From positions 525,659 through 589,658 of the forward strand of contig CP091278.1 of NCBI GenBank assembly GCA_021650895.1: a stretch of DNA of 64,000 bases. The letters run 5' to 3'. Shown here piece by piece: positions 28,729-37,917 of the stretch. The DNA is from Candidatus Jettenia sp. Lineage in GTDB: Bacteria; Planctomycetota; Brocadiia; Brocadiales; Brocadiaceae. The notes beneath the pieces were generated by a model. It was not told the origin of the DNA and did not search any database. It worked only from the letters and a program-made list of their open reading frames with translations. A program made the translations under genes and the position numbers. Position 1 is the stretch's first letter. Each line of letters opens with the position of its first letter.

Positions 28729-29132
28729 TTACCCACCCCTCAATCCCCTCCCGAGAGGGGACTTTTTTATTCCCCTCCTGGGAGGGGTTAGGGGTGGGTT
28801 CATTCCCCATATGCATCAAGCTAAAATGTGGAAACGGTGAAGAATAACATAATCCCCCTTAATCCCCCTTTAGAAAAAGGGGTGACGCATAGTCCCTCTT
28901 TAGAAAAGGGGGAAATGTTTGATATTTTTGATCAGCTTTAGAAAAGGGGGAAATGTATAATCCCCCCTTAGTCTCCCTTTAGAAAAGAGGGAAATGCCTG
29001 ATATTGTTGATCAGGCAAACTTTTCTCAAGAAAACCCTTCCTTCCTTCTTTCCCCCCTTTTCTAAAGGGGGGTTAGGGGGGATTAGAGGTTGGTTCATTC
29101 CCCTGGAGAGACGCAAGATTTTGCGTCTTTAC
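28729..29132. repeat. ~400-bp inverted repeat, arm 2
   Basis: Reverse-orientation counterpart of 26186-26607 with the same order of sub-units read backwards: C-rich palindrome, CATATGCATCAAGCTAAAA, CCCTTTAGAAAAGGGGG units, the TTGATCAGGC spacer, then AGACGCAAGATTTTGCGTCT. It flanks the 26754-28083 gene pair together with arm 1. The rest of 28537-29176 shows no gene. Confidence 0.75.
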
Positions 29133-29176
29133 AATTATGAATTTGAATTACAGAGATATTTCATGTAACATTACCA

Positions 29177-29208
29177 TTACCTTAGTTGCAACTATGGTAA
29201 CTTTTTTT
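29177..29208 (+). terminator. Hairpin plus T-run in the cold-shock gene leader
   Basis: TTACCTTAGTTGCAACTATG with GTAA completes a stem (TTACC/GGTAA and AGTT/AACT) followed by CTTTTTTT. It sits 33 nt upstream of the cold-shock ORF. It could terminate upstream transcripts or act as a leader element of the cold-shock mRNA. The shape is clear; function is inferred. Confidence 0.5.
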
Positions 29209-29240
29209 CTCATTTTTACCCGATAAAAGGAGAATGTAAC

Positions 29241-29441
29241 ATGGCAAGCGGAACAGTAAAATGGTTTAACGAAAAGAAGGGATTTGGTTTTATTACCCAG
29301 GATAACGGAGAAGACGTTTTTGTGCATCAGACGGATATTGAGAGTCAGGGATTTAGAACCCTCGCCGAAGGAGAGAAGGTGGAGTTTGAAGTGGTGAAAG
29401 ACCAAAAGGGCTACAGGGCAAAAAAAGTTGTTAAAAAATAA
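29241..29441 (+). CDS. Cold-shock protein (CspA family)
   Basis: 66 residues, the standard length of a single cold-shock domain. RNP1 is KGFGFITQ and RNP2 is DVFVHQTDI, both intact. [20 protein letters not shown] is the classic N-terminus. It is preceded by AAAAGGAG, nine nt from the ATG. Such proteins bind single-stranded RNA/DNA and melt mRNA structure. It stands alone, convergent with the small membrane protein gene downstream. A hairpin with a T-run lies in its leader. Confidence 0.97.
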   Translation: MASGTVKWFNEKKGFGFITQDNGEDVFVHQTDIESQGFRTLAEGEKVEFEVVKDQKGYRAKKVVKK

Positions 29442-29617
29442 CGATCTTTTCTTCTTTGAAAATCATCTTTGATGATGGCTCCATTATTTTGAAATATCTC
29501 ATAGGGTATCTCTGCGAGTTCGCTATGAACGGATCCAGGTTACAAACCTGAACCTGACAGCGTTCATTGCTGAACAAAAAAGATGAAATTTCCTATACAT
29601 GAAATTAGGGAAAAATG

Positions 29618-29992
29618 TTATCCCGCAATACGGTATATGAATTGTAAAAATCCATGTCTCATAACCCACCCAAATATCTCATACACACCCACTCCTGCAA
29701 AGAATATGATTGCAGCAATTATTATTGTTATCATCGTACGAAAAAGTCTTTTTCTTCTCCTCATTCTCATGTAACTACCCAGCAATACAACGATGAGATG
29801 AATCGCCAGGGTAATACCGGATGAAATAAAACCTAAACGTTGCATTTCGTGATTGGTTAATACCATACCTAAAATGATTAACAGCACTTCAAATGTATAA
29901 AGCAGCTTCAGCCAATGCCTGAATAGCAGGTTAAGAATACTGCCGGGAACAGCAACTATTACCAATCCCCAGAAGATTTGACTAGAGGTCAT
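29618..29992 (-). CDS. Small multi-pass membrane protein, unknown function
   Basis: 124 residues with four hydrophobic segments (~5-20, 30-47, 55-75, 88-108), separated by short basic loops (MRMRRRKRLFRTM). I recognise no family. The ATG (29992) lies inside the terminal inverted repeat of the 291-bp MITE at 29983-30273, so the first residues (MTSS) are element-derived or the original start was lost. A real, possibly 5'-truncated gene is likely given the consistent membrane topology, but this is not certain. Confidence 0.55.
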   Translation of the reverse strand: MTSSQIFWGLVIVAVPGSILNLLFRHWLKLLYTFEVLLIILGMVLTNHEMQRLGFISSGITLAIHLIVVLLGSYMRMRRRKRLFRTMITIIIAAIIFFAGVGVYEIFGWVMRHGFLQFIYRIAG

Positions 29993-30273
29993 CCCAAAAC
30001 CTCAATTTAGTATCTAGAATCATTTGAGACATAGTGGGTATAAGGAGAGAATTTTTCATACTCTGTAAGCCGGTACCTAGGGTGGCACTGACAAACTTTG
30101 TTTGTCAGTGCTTTATAATCCATATCCACGACGCAGGTAAATAAGCACGGACAAACTTCGTTTGTCCGTGGCACCCGGTCTGGGGAGTTATCTAAAAACC
30201 TCACTGTTAGTATTTAGAATCATTTGAAGATAGAGAGGTTCCCGTACAGAAATAGGTTTTGGGATAGCTTCTA
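29983..30273. mobile_element. 291-bp TA-type MITE, copy 2
   Basis: Inverted copy of the element at 15100-15388: ends TAGAGGTCATCCCAAAACCT and AGGTTTTGGGATAGCTTCTA, TA at each border, and the same two internal hairpins (TGACAAAC...GTTTGTCA and CGGACAAAC...GTTTGTCCG). On one side it supplies the start codon of the 29618-29992 ORF. On the other it truncates the patatin-like pseudogene. Confidence 0.87.
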
Positions 30274-31486
30274 AGCCTTGTCATCCAGGCTATGCTCTTA
30301 CTCTGCTTGTAATATTTATCTGCAAGTCCTTCCAGCATTTTTCCTATTACCTGACTAGATCGGGACAAAGAGGTAAGTAATGTTTTGTGATTAGGTTCCC
30401 GATTTACTTCGTAGCCATCGCGAAGATAACTGAGTAACTTCTTTTCATTAAGACACGACCGTAAAATAGCCTGTAGTTTGGGATTGATTGGTGACCCGCA
30501 CTCCGCCTCGATTAATTTTTGTAAATATTTCTCAGCCTTATCCATCGAGTTGGCGCCTGCCAATGCATCGGCTAGCAGCTTGCAAATCTCCTGATGGTCC
30601 CGGGGCTTAAGTTCTTCAGCAATGATGGTCTCCTGTGCTTCTTCAAGGAGTCTCTTTCTATCATCATTATGTTGGTCGCCAGGCAGTAATGTCGTGATGA
30701 GGCGTTCAGCACTATCAAGCCGGCCCCACAACATATCATTCTGCCGCCAGAATCGTTCAAAAAAAGCACCGAAATTAGCGAATGCCGTACCGGCCAGTTT
30801 ACTGCGTCCATTTTGTTTTTTTCGTTCATCCTCTTCGTCTATCAAACTCTTTGCATCTTCAGGACTGATACGAATAATTTCCACAGTATCAGTCTCACCG
30901 GCCTCTGTACAATAAAGGATAGGAAATGTAATCATATCATAATCATCATAATACTTATAATAATGCCAAAGATATTGCCGGGCTACCTGTTGGGGTGAAC
31001 CTTCAGGAAAACTACCTGGATTAAGAGTTTCCTTGCAAATCCCGGAAGATTCTTGCATGACACTTTTAAGCTGTTCCTTTAACGTATTCGCAATTTCTTG
31101 TAACGTTTCTGCTCTTTTCCTTATAAAATGTCTACCACAAACCGCGTACAGATAGGATCGTTATCTTTTACCTCCTTCTTAGTTCCGTTTCTTTGCAGCA
31201 TCTGACCTAATTTTCGGTAGACATGCTCCGTTCCTGTCAATTCATGATCAGCAAGTAATGCACGATCCCGATTATCGGGCTCCGGTGCTGTCGCACGCAC
31301 AAGCCGATAAAGCTCTTGAATTACACCATGTATATAGATCGCCAACGATACACCGCCGTACATAACTACAGCAAAACGTACCTCCTGGCTAGGCTCATAG
31401 TCTGGAGCAACAGTAGATGATTTTGGTAGTGAGGTCTGCTGCAAAGGAATGGTCGCCATAAAGACTCCTATTTGAGAACTTCTCAA
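30207..31486 (-). pseudogene. Patatin-like protein (DUF3376 type), remnant
   Basis: The 5' piece (31486-31121) encodes SQEVRFAVVMYGGVSLAIYI, the start of a patatin-like phospholipase, and ends at RFVVDIL followed by a stop, exactly before the expected GTSAGG nucleophile region. The second piece (open from ~31116; first ATG 31058, to 30207) encodes the C-terminal DUF3376-like part (DDYDMITFPILYCTEAGETD, then FGAFFERFWRQNDMLWGRLD). The catalytic Ser-Asp core is missing by an internal deletion plus frame change. The final ~20 codons are read from the 291-bp MITE. It cannot encode an active lipase. Confidence 0.85.
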
Positions 31487-31633
31487 ACAAATCTATACAT
31501 AACGTTCTTCTTTAGCTGGCATGAATAAATTGTTGACTCTATTGAAAGGTTATTTCTTTATCATAATCATATATTGTTTTCATCCAGGAAACAACATACT
31601 TTTATTGCGTTTAACGTTGTGAAATTTTAATTC

Positions 31634-31710
31634 TGTAGGGCAACCCTTTAGGGTTGCTATCCCCGTGTAGCTATTCAGGCGGGGAGGCAAGGCTAAAGCC
31701 TCGCCCTACA
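31634..31710. repeat. GGCTTTAGCC/CCCTAAAGGG double-palindrome repeat
   Basis: Intact copy in reverse orientation: GTAGGGCAACCCTTTAGGGT, a ~25-bp spacer, then GGCAAGGCTAAAGCCTCGCC and CTAC. The surrounding non-coding gap (31487-31799) also carries ATACCTTTATCAGAATTATG immediately at the hypF start; a close match occurs at ~23080. Confidence 0.75.
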
Positions 31711-31799
31711 TCTTGCATAAAAGATAAAAGTCGCTGAAGGCTTAGTTTAAATCCTGGAATTTATAACAACTCTGTGATATAGATACCTTTATCAGAATT

Positions 31800-34220
31800 A
31801 TGGTAAATCATACAAAGATTCACATAACAGGCATTGTACAGGGCGTGGGATTTCGCCCTTTTATTTACAACCTTGCCCATAAATACAACCTCAAAGGCTT
31901 TTGTCTGAATGATTCACACGGTCTTCTCATAGAAGTACAGGGAGAAATGATTGATACATTCATTCAGGAAATAAAAGCGTGTCCACCTCCCCTTTCAAGG
32001 ATTGAAAAGTTTACTGTCCATACCATTCATAGTAAAAAAGTTTACAAAGATTTTATTATACGGGAGAGCTTATCCTGCAAAGGGAGTTTTACCCTGATCT
32101 CACCCGATATTGCCACCTGCCAGGATTGCTTAAGAGAACTCTTTGATCCCAATGACAGGCGATACTGTTATCCTTTTATAAACTGTACTAACTGTGGACC
32201 AAGGTATTCTATCATCGAGGATGTTCCTTACGATCGTTTCAGGACAACTATGGCTCCATTCAGGATGTGCGCAGCATGTGAGCGGGAATACCACGATACC
32301 GCGAATCGCCGTTTCCATGCACAACCCAATGCTTGTTCCATATGCGGACCAAAGGTATGGCTGGAGCGTGGAAGGCAGGAGATGGAAGAGAGAGACACGG
32401 ATAAATATAAATCCCAAAATCATACATCAGAAATCCTGACAAATTTCGATGCTATTCAAAAATCAATCGTCCTCCTGAAAAGTGGGGCTATACTTGCCAT
32501 AAAAGGACTTGGCGGTTTCCATCTTGTATGCAATGCTGTAAATCACGATGCAGTAAAAAGACTGAGAGAAAGGAAAAGAAGGTCAAATAAACCGTTTGCC
32601 CTCATGGCTCCCAATGTTAAGTCCATAAAAAGTTTTTGTTCTGTCTCAGAAAATGAGAGAGAAGTTCTGGAAGGAAGGATCCGCCCTATCGTAATTCTAA
32701 AAAAAGATCTACCGAGCGCAATTTCAAAGGAGGTTGCCCCTCATAATAAAAACCTTGGGGTAATGCTCCCCTACTCCCCCCTTCATCACCTTCTTTTCGG
32801 TTCCGAAGAAATAAAATTTATTGCCCTTGTGACGACGAGTGGAAATCTATCTGAGGAACCTATAGTAATCTCAAATGATGAAGCCCTTGAAAAACTTTCT
32901 TCCATCGCTGATTTTTTTCTTCTCCACGATAGGGATATCTATATGAGGGTAGATGATTCTGTTGTGAGGGAGAAGAAGTCGGGAGAAATTGCAAACGTAT
33001 CAATTGAGATTCCTCATGGAAAATCTGAAACACAAAAACCCAAATTCCAGACTCAGGTTATCCGACGGGCAAGGGGATTTGTTCCAGAACCTATTGATCC
33101 TGGAGAAGAATTAGGAGAAATACTGGCCTTCGGCGCCGAGCTGAAAAGCACCTTTTGCCTTACAAAGGGTAAAAAGGCCATACTGAGCCAGCACATAGGA
33201 GACCTTCAAAATTATGATACTTTAGAATTCTTCAAGGAAAGCCTTAAGAATCTTAAAAATTCTTTTCGCGTGTCCCCTCAGATAATTGCCCACGACCTTC
33301 ATCCCGATTATCTAAGCACAAGGTTTGCCCTGGAGTATGCAGCACAAATGAATATACCTCATACAAGGATCATACCCGTTCAACACCATCATGCCCATAT
33401 AGTAAGTTGCATGGCAGAGCACCATCTTAACCAGGAAGTAATAGGAGTTGCATTTGACGGTACAGGATATGGTTTGGACGGGAATATATGGGGAGGAGAG
33501 TTCCTGATTGTCAGCAAAGGGAATTTTATACGGAAGGCTCATTTTGAGTATATTCCTATGCCTGGTAGTGATAAGGCCATAAAAGAGCCGTGGAGAATGG
33601 CAACTGCTTATCTATACCATACCTTTGGTGACCGGATGTTTAAAACCATACCATCTTTTTTTAAAAGATTTAATACAAGGGATATTGATATCATTGCTAC
33701 GATGATAAAGAAGCGGCTTCATTGTCCTTTGACCTCCAGCGTTGGACGTCTTTTTGATGCACTATCTTCTCTGCTCCAGATACGAGATAGAATAACATTT
33801 GAAGGTGAGGCTGCTATAGAATTAGAAATGATGGCTGATTGTTGTGACGAAAAGGAGATGAAATCATATCCATTTCGAGTTATGTGTGGAGAGCCTGGTA
33901 TCATAGATATAAAACCTCTTATAAAATCATGTATAGAAGATTTGAATAACGGGGTAGGAGTTCCCCTGATATCTTTCAACTTTCACTATACTTTGGCGAA
34001 GGTCATCGTAAAGATCTCAAACATTTTGAAAGAAGAACACGGAGTAAGGGATGTTGTCCTGAGTGGTGGAGTATTTCAGAATAAGCTTTTATTAGATTTA
34101 ACAGAAGAATGTCTTAGAAAAGAAGGTTTTATCGTATGGTCGCATGAGCAAATTCCTGCGAATGATGGCGGCGTTTCTCTTGGTCAGGCAGTTGTGGCGT
34201 GGGAGAAACTAAGAAGATAA
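31800..34220 (+). CDS. hypF: Carbamoyltransferase HypF (hydrogenase cyanide-ligand synthesis)
   Basis: 806 residues with the usual four parts. Acylphosphatase-like domain ~1-90 (ITGIVQGVGFRPFIYNLA). Two zinc fingers ~105-190 (CQDC, CTNCGPRYS, CAACEREYHD, CSICG). YrdC-like adenylation domain ~215-395 (GLGGFHLVCNA). Kae1-like carbamoyltransferase ~440-800 (VQHHHAHIVSCMAEH, GVAFDGTGYGLDGNIWGGE, VLSGGVFQNKLLL). HypF makes carbamoyl-AMP and moves the carbamoyl group to the HypE C-terminal cysteine, the source of the CN ligands of the NiFe site. It heads the hyp/hydrogenase block but is separated from hypC by a 660-bp gap with a MITE. Confidence 0.97.
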   Translation: MVNHTKIHITGIVQGVGFRPFIYNLAHKYNLKGFCLNDSHGLLIEVQGEMIDTFIQEIKACPPPLSRIEKFTVHTIHSKKVYKDFIIRESLSCKGSFTLISPDIATCQDCLRELFDPNDRRYCYPFINCTNCGPRYSIIEDVPYDRFRTTMAPFRMCAACEREYHDTANRRFHAQPNACSICGPKVWLERGRQEMEERDTDKYKSQNHTSEILTNFDAIQKSIVLLKSGAILAIKGLGGFHLVCNAVNHDAVKRLRERKRRSNKPFALMAPNVKSIKSFCSVSENEREVLEGRIRPIVILKKDLPSAISKEVAPHNKNLGVMLPYSPLHHLLFGSEEIKFIALVTTSGNLSEEPIVISNDEALEKLSSIADFFLLHDRDIYMRVDDSVVREKKSGEIANVSIEIPHGKSETQKPKFQTQVIRRARGFVPEPIDPGEELGEILAFGAELKSTFCLTKGKKAILSQHIGDLQNYDTLEFFKESLKNLKNSFRVSPQIIAHDLHPDYLSTRFALEYAAQMNIPHTRIIPVQHHHAHIVSCMAEHHLNQEVIGVAFDGTGYGLDGNIWGGEFLIVSKGNFIRKAHFEYIPMPGSDKAIKEPWRMATAYLYHTFGDRMFKTIPSFFKRFNTRDIDIIATMIKKRLHCPLTSSVGRLFDALSSLLQIRDRITFEGEAAIELEMMADCCDEKEMKSYPFRVMCGEPGIIDIKPLIKSCIEDLNNGVGVPLISFNFHYTLAKVIVKISNILKEEHGVRDVVLSGGVFQNKLLLDLTEECLRKEGFIVWSHEQIPANDGGVSLGQAVVAWEKLRR

Positions 34221-34347
34221 TTACTCAAAATAAGATGAAAACTTGACCTGTGAGCTGTCCAAAAAGGTTATCTTTTAATGGCCATTGCGGGCAAGCCTAA
34301 TACCAGAGCAAAGAAGAAGTAATCCCCCTTGATCCCCCTTTAGAAAA

Positions 34348-34587
34348 CTTATCCTTACCCACAAGTTAGGGAGGGAGCGAAGGTAGAGGCAAGGTAAACC
34401 ACGAAGTACACGAAGAAAGAAGGACGTAGAGAAGCAAGATTTTGCGCCTTTACAATTGAGGTAGGGGTGTATTGCTTCGCCTCAAGAAGGGGTCGATCAT
34501 AAAAAGAATTTATTGAGATTTGGAACTCTCTTATTCTTCGTGTACTTCGTGCTCTTTGTGGTATTTAAAGATGTGGGTAAGGACAAG
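34348..34587. mobile_element. 240-bp MITE with 9-bp target duplication, copy 2
   Basis: Ends CTTATCCTTACCCACA and TGTGGGTAAGGACAAG, flanked by TTTAGAAAA at 34339-34347 and again at 34588-34596. The target is a CCCCCTTTAGAAAAGGGGG palindrome, restored on excision. It matches 23692-23959 apart from a ~28-bp internal deletion. It lies in the hypF-hypC gap (34221-34928), which otherwise has no gene. Confidence 0.87.
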
Positions 34588-34928
34588 TTTAGAAAAGGGG
34601 GAAATCCCCTATTCCCCCCTTTGACAAGGCTTCCCGAGTTCCCTTTTCCTAAAATATCCGCCCATTTTCCCCTTTCCTGAACATCAACATAATTTTCCCC
34701 CTGGACTGTCCTTATCCATACCATTCTTACGATTCAACAGTATTTTGAGTAACTATCTAAAAAGGAATAGCTTGTATCATAAAGAGCAGAAAGGGTGAAA
34801 AGATTTTTATAAAATATGCTAATTTTTATAGTAATCATGGTTATAATCAAAGAACATACAGTATGGTAAGAAATAACAGATAAATGAGATATTCCTCAAG
34901 CCTCCTTAACAGAAAAGGAATCAACGTC

Positions 34929-35153
34929 ATGTGTCTTGGAATACCAGGAAGGATATTAGAAATCACAGGCGCAATGGCAAAGATTGATGTTGCGGGTACC
35001 AGGAAGGAAGCGAGCCTCATGCTGATGGAGAATGTTAGTGTGGGTGACTACGTAATTGTTCATGCAGGTTTTGCCATACAGAAGGTAAATGAGAAAGAGG
35101 CCTCGGAAACATTAAAGATCGTGAAAGACATCATTGGAGATGTGTCTTCATGA
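34929..35153 (+). CDS. hypC: Hydrogenase assembly chaperone HypC
   Basis: 74 residues from the ATG at 34929. This start is chosen because the family requires Cys as residue 2 (MCLGIPGRI), which binds the Fe(CN)2CO precursor with HypD. A longer reading from 34884 would bury it. The body has the OB-fold pattern VGDYVIVHAGFAIQKVNEKE. The stop overlaps the hypD start (ATGA), indicating coupling. It passes the iron-ligand unit from HypD to the hydrogenase large subunit precursor. Confidence 0.95.
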   Translation: MCLGIPGRILEITGAMAKIDVAGTRKEASLMLMENVSVGDYVIVHAGFAIQKVNEKEASETLKIVKDIIGDVSS

Positions 35154-36256
35154 AGTATATCGACGAATTCAGGCAAAGGGAAGCTGCCCAGGGGATACTG
35201 AAAAAGATCTATGCCCTATCAGGAAAAAAGGTTAATATCATGGAGATCTGTGGTACTCATACCCATGCTATATCAAAGTATGGTATAAGGAATTCGCTCC
35301 CCTCCCATATTCGCCTTATATCGGGACCTGGCTGCCCGGTATGTGTTACCTCAGCAGGGGATATAAACAGGATCATTGAATTTTGTAAAAGAGAGAAGAA
35401 TACCATTGTTGCTACCTTCGGTGATATGATGAGGGTTCCGGGAACGGAATCATCCCTTCAGGAACAAAAGGCTATGGGTAAAGATATTCGGGTGGTCTAT
35501 TCTCCATTAGGCGCCCTTGATATAGCTCTTGCAAATCCCGGAAAGGAAATAATCCTTTATGCAGTAGGCTTTGAGACCACGGTTCCGACCGTTGCAGCTA
35601 CCATCCTCCTGGCAAAAGAAAAAGGTATACAGAATTTTTCCGCCTTCACCCTTCATAAACTTACCCCTCCTGCTATGAAAGCTCTTCTGGATAGTGGTGA
35701 ACTTGATCTTCATGGTTTTCTCTGTCCTGGCCATGTAACTGCTATTATAGGGGCCAATGCTTACAAATTTCTCGCAGAAGAGTACCAAGCCCCTTGTGTA
35801 GTAGCTGGTTTTGAACCACTCGATGCCATTCACGGATTGTATATGCTGATAAAGCAACTCAAAGAGGATAGAGTTGAAATAGAGATACAATACAAAAGGG
35901 TTGTAACCTGGGAGGGTAATACAAGGGCGCAGAGGATATTGGAACAGGTTTTTGAGATATGCGATAGCAATTGGAGAGGAATTGGAAAGATACCTATGAG
36001 TGGACTCAGATTAAAGAACGAATTTGCCGATTTTGATGCAGAGAAGAAATTCGTTATCGAAGCCGGTATAGATGAGGAACCACAAGGGTGTGCTTGCGGT
36101 GATGTACTAAAAGGACTTCTCACCCCGAATCAATGTCCTCTTTTTGGTAAGATTTGTACCCCGGAATCACCCGTGGGTCCATGCATGGTGTCCTTTGAGG
36201 GAACATGTGCGGCTTATTATACCTATGGAATCTCTCAACCCATTTTGACAGGATGA
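35150..36256 (+). CDS. hypD: Hydrogenase maturation protein HypD
   Basis: 368 residues. Conserved motifs in order: EICGTHTHAISKYGIR, ISGPGCPVCVT (redox CxxC), YAVGFETTVPT, and the C-terminal [4Fe-4S] region with CACGDVLKG, CPLFGKICTPESPVGPC and GTCAAYY. HypD holds the Fe(CN)2CO unit while CN and CO are added, working with HypC and HypE. The length and all cysteine motifs are normal. It starts 4 nt before the end of hypC. Confidence 0.97.
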   Translation: MKYIDEFRQREAAQGILKKIYALSGKKVNIMEICGTHTHAISKYGIRNSLPSHIRLISGPGCPVCVTSAGDINRIIEFCKREKNTIVATFGDMMRVPGTESSLQEQKAMGKDIRVVYSPLGALDIALANPGKEIILYAVGFETTVPTVAATILLAKEKGIQNFSAFTLHKLTPPAMKALLDSGELDLHGFLCPGHVTAIIGANAYKFLAEEYQAPCVVAGFEPLDAIHGLYMLIKQLKEDRVEIEIQYKRVVTWEGNTRAQRILEQVFEICDSNWRGIGKIPMSGLRLKNEFADFDAEKKFVIEAGIDEEPQGCACGDVLKGLLTPNQCPLFGKICTPESPVGPCMVSFEGTCAAYYTYGISQPILTG

Positions 36257-36285
36257 ACAGGATACTACAGGAAAAACAATAGATT

Positions 36286-37296
36286 ATGAGGCAAGAAAGA
36301 ATCCTTTTATCACACGGAAGTGGCGGAAAGTTAAGTTATCAACTCATCCATGAGATATTTCTGAAGGCATTTCATAATGAATTTTTATCGCCACTAAACG
36401 ATCAAGCCATCTTCAATCTTCCTACTTCCAGGCTTGCTTTTACCACGGATTCTTACGTGGTAAACCCTATCTTTTTCCCCGGAGGAAATATTGGCAAACT
36501 TTCGGTATGCGGCACGATAAATGACCTTGCCGTAGGAGGAGCTGAACCTCTTTACTTAAGCGCATCTTTTATTATAGAAGAAGGTATCTTAATAGAAGAA
36601 CTAAGGATGGTGGTAGACTCCATGGCCCAAACTGCCAATCATGCAAAGGTTAAAATAATTACCGGAGATACGAAGGTCGTGGAAAGAGGTAAAGGAGATA
36701 AGCTGTTTATAAATACCAGTGGAATCGGCATAGTAAAAGACGGTATACATCTCTCACCCCTTCTCATAAGACCTGGTGATGTAATACTGGTGTCAGGACA
36801 TCTGGGCGATCATGGAATAGCTATCATGTGCCACAGGGAAGGTATTCAAATGGAATCCCCGGTTCAGAGTGATTGTGCAGCTCTCCATGAACTTGTTCAG
36901 GATGTTATATCCCGATCGCACGGAATCCGGGCAATGAGGGATCCCACCAGGGGTGGATTGGCTACCACCTTGAATGAACTGGCTGCATCTTCCGGATGCG
37001 GAATGATAATAAAAGAAGAGGATATCCCCATAAAAGAGGAAGTAAAAGGGGCTTGTGAGATATTGGGCTTTGACCCACTCTATCTCGCAAACGAAGGAAA
37101 ACTCATCGCAATAGTATCGAAAGACTCAGCCGGCACGGTGCTGGAAGCTATGAGAAAAAACCCGCTTGGGAAAGATGCTTCTATTATAGGTACTGTAGTA
37201 GGTGAGCCACGAGGCAAGGTACTCCTTGAGACCTCCATAGGCAACAGGAGAATATTGGATATGCTTTCCGGAGAACAACTTCCCAGGATATGCTGA
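36286..37296 (+). CDS. hypE: Hydrogenase maturation protein HypE
   Basis: 336 residues, AIR-synthase-like ATPase. LSHGSGGKLSYQLIHEIF is the N-terminal signature, RDPTRGGLATTLNEL and GFDPLYLANEGK are domain motifs, and the chain ends in PRIC, where the terminal Cys accepts the carbamoyl group from HypF and is dehydrated to thiocyanate. It follows hypD by 29 nt. A complete HypF-C-D-E set is therefore present; HypB is not in the window. Confidence 0.97.
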   Translation: MRQERILLSHGSGGKLSYQLIHEIFLKAFHNEFLSPLNDQAIFNLPTSRLAFTTDSYVVNPIFFPGGNIGKLSVCGTINDLAVGGAEPLYLSASFIIEEGILIEELRMVVDSMAQTANHAKVKIITGDTKVVERGKGDKLFINTSGIGIVKDGIHLSPLLIRPGDVILVSGHLGDHGIAIMCHREGIQMESPVQSDCAALHELVQDVISRSHGIRAMRDPTRGGLATTLNELAASSGCGMIIKEEDIPIKEEVKGACEILGFDPLYLANEGKLIAIVSKDSAGTVLEAMRKNPLGKDASIIGTVVGEPRGKVLLETSIGNRRILDMLSGEQLPRIC

Positions 37297-37442
37297 ACGT
37301 TTGCTATCATGAGTCAATAATTTTTGCAATTCAAACTTGAATGAAAAAGATGTTCGTTGTATTATAAACCTACCGTTTTTGTCCAATGTATACGGGAAAA
37401 TCAAACCACACATTTTAAAAAAGAAAAGGAGAAAAAGGTCGT

Positions 37443-37874
37443 ATGAGGCATGGGATATGCGGAGTTTTTATGTTATTTGTTACCTTACTATTCTGTAGTT
37501 CTCTCTATGCTAATGCTATAACACAACCGGCTGACAAGGGTGAAAAGGGATCTGATTGGTCTTACAGTTCAGTTGATAAGAAAACCCTCTATGTTGCTCA
37601 TTGGACGCATACCCCTGAGAATTGCCCTGGCAGAACCAGCGAGGGCGCAAAGATGCTGAGCATGTTCTGGGAGGGAAGAAAAAAGGCTGAAGAAAAGGGA
37701 ATAAGGATACTGGGGGCTTATGTCACCGTTACAGAGCATGACTATTTTATTATTTTTGAAGCAAGTGACTATAGTACCGCAGTAGAATTTTTTCTTCCAC
37801 TTGTACCTAGCCAAACAGGAAAAATTGTGCCTGTACTTACGATGGATGATTGGTTAAAGATAATGCCAAAGTAA
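37443..37874 (+). CDS. Exported small protein of unknown function
   Basis: 143 residues with a signal peptide (FMLFVTLLFCSSLYANA, cleaved around ANA). The mature part has a beta-alpha pattern reminiscent of small ferredoxin-fold stress/DUF3303-like proteins (TLYVAHWTHTPENCPGR... WEGRKKAEEKGIRILGAYVT... DYSTAVEFFLPLVP), but I cannot name the family with confidence. A clear ribosome binding site (AAGGAG) precedes it. It sits between hypE and the hydrogenase genes, in the same direction, so it may be cotranscribed. Confidence 0.7.
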   Translation: MRHGICGVFMLFVTLLFCSSLYANAITQPADKGEKGSDWSYSSVDKKTLYVAHWTHTPENCPGRTSEGAKMLSMFWEGRKKAEEKGIRILGAYVTVTEHDYFIIFEASDYSTAVEFFLPLVPSQTGKIVPVLTMDDWLKIMPK

Positions 37875-37917
37875 GGATTTCAGGTGATATTTTTGACAAA
37901 AACAAAAGGTGGTGTTT

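Noticed and set aside
19284-29132. Possible CRISPR array because of many repeated units
   Set aside because: Units are irregularly spaced palindromes of several families, without constant-length spacers or cas genes.
9918-31799. Transposase gene for the many MITE-like elements
   Set aside because: No ORF with transposase motifs (DDE, HUH or RAYT type) was found in the window; the elements must be mobilised from elsewhere.
34497-34724. 75-residue minus-strand ORF
   Set aside because: Runs through the 9-bp-TSD MITE and adjacent C-rich repeats.
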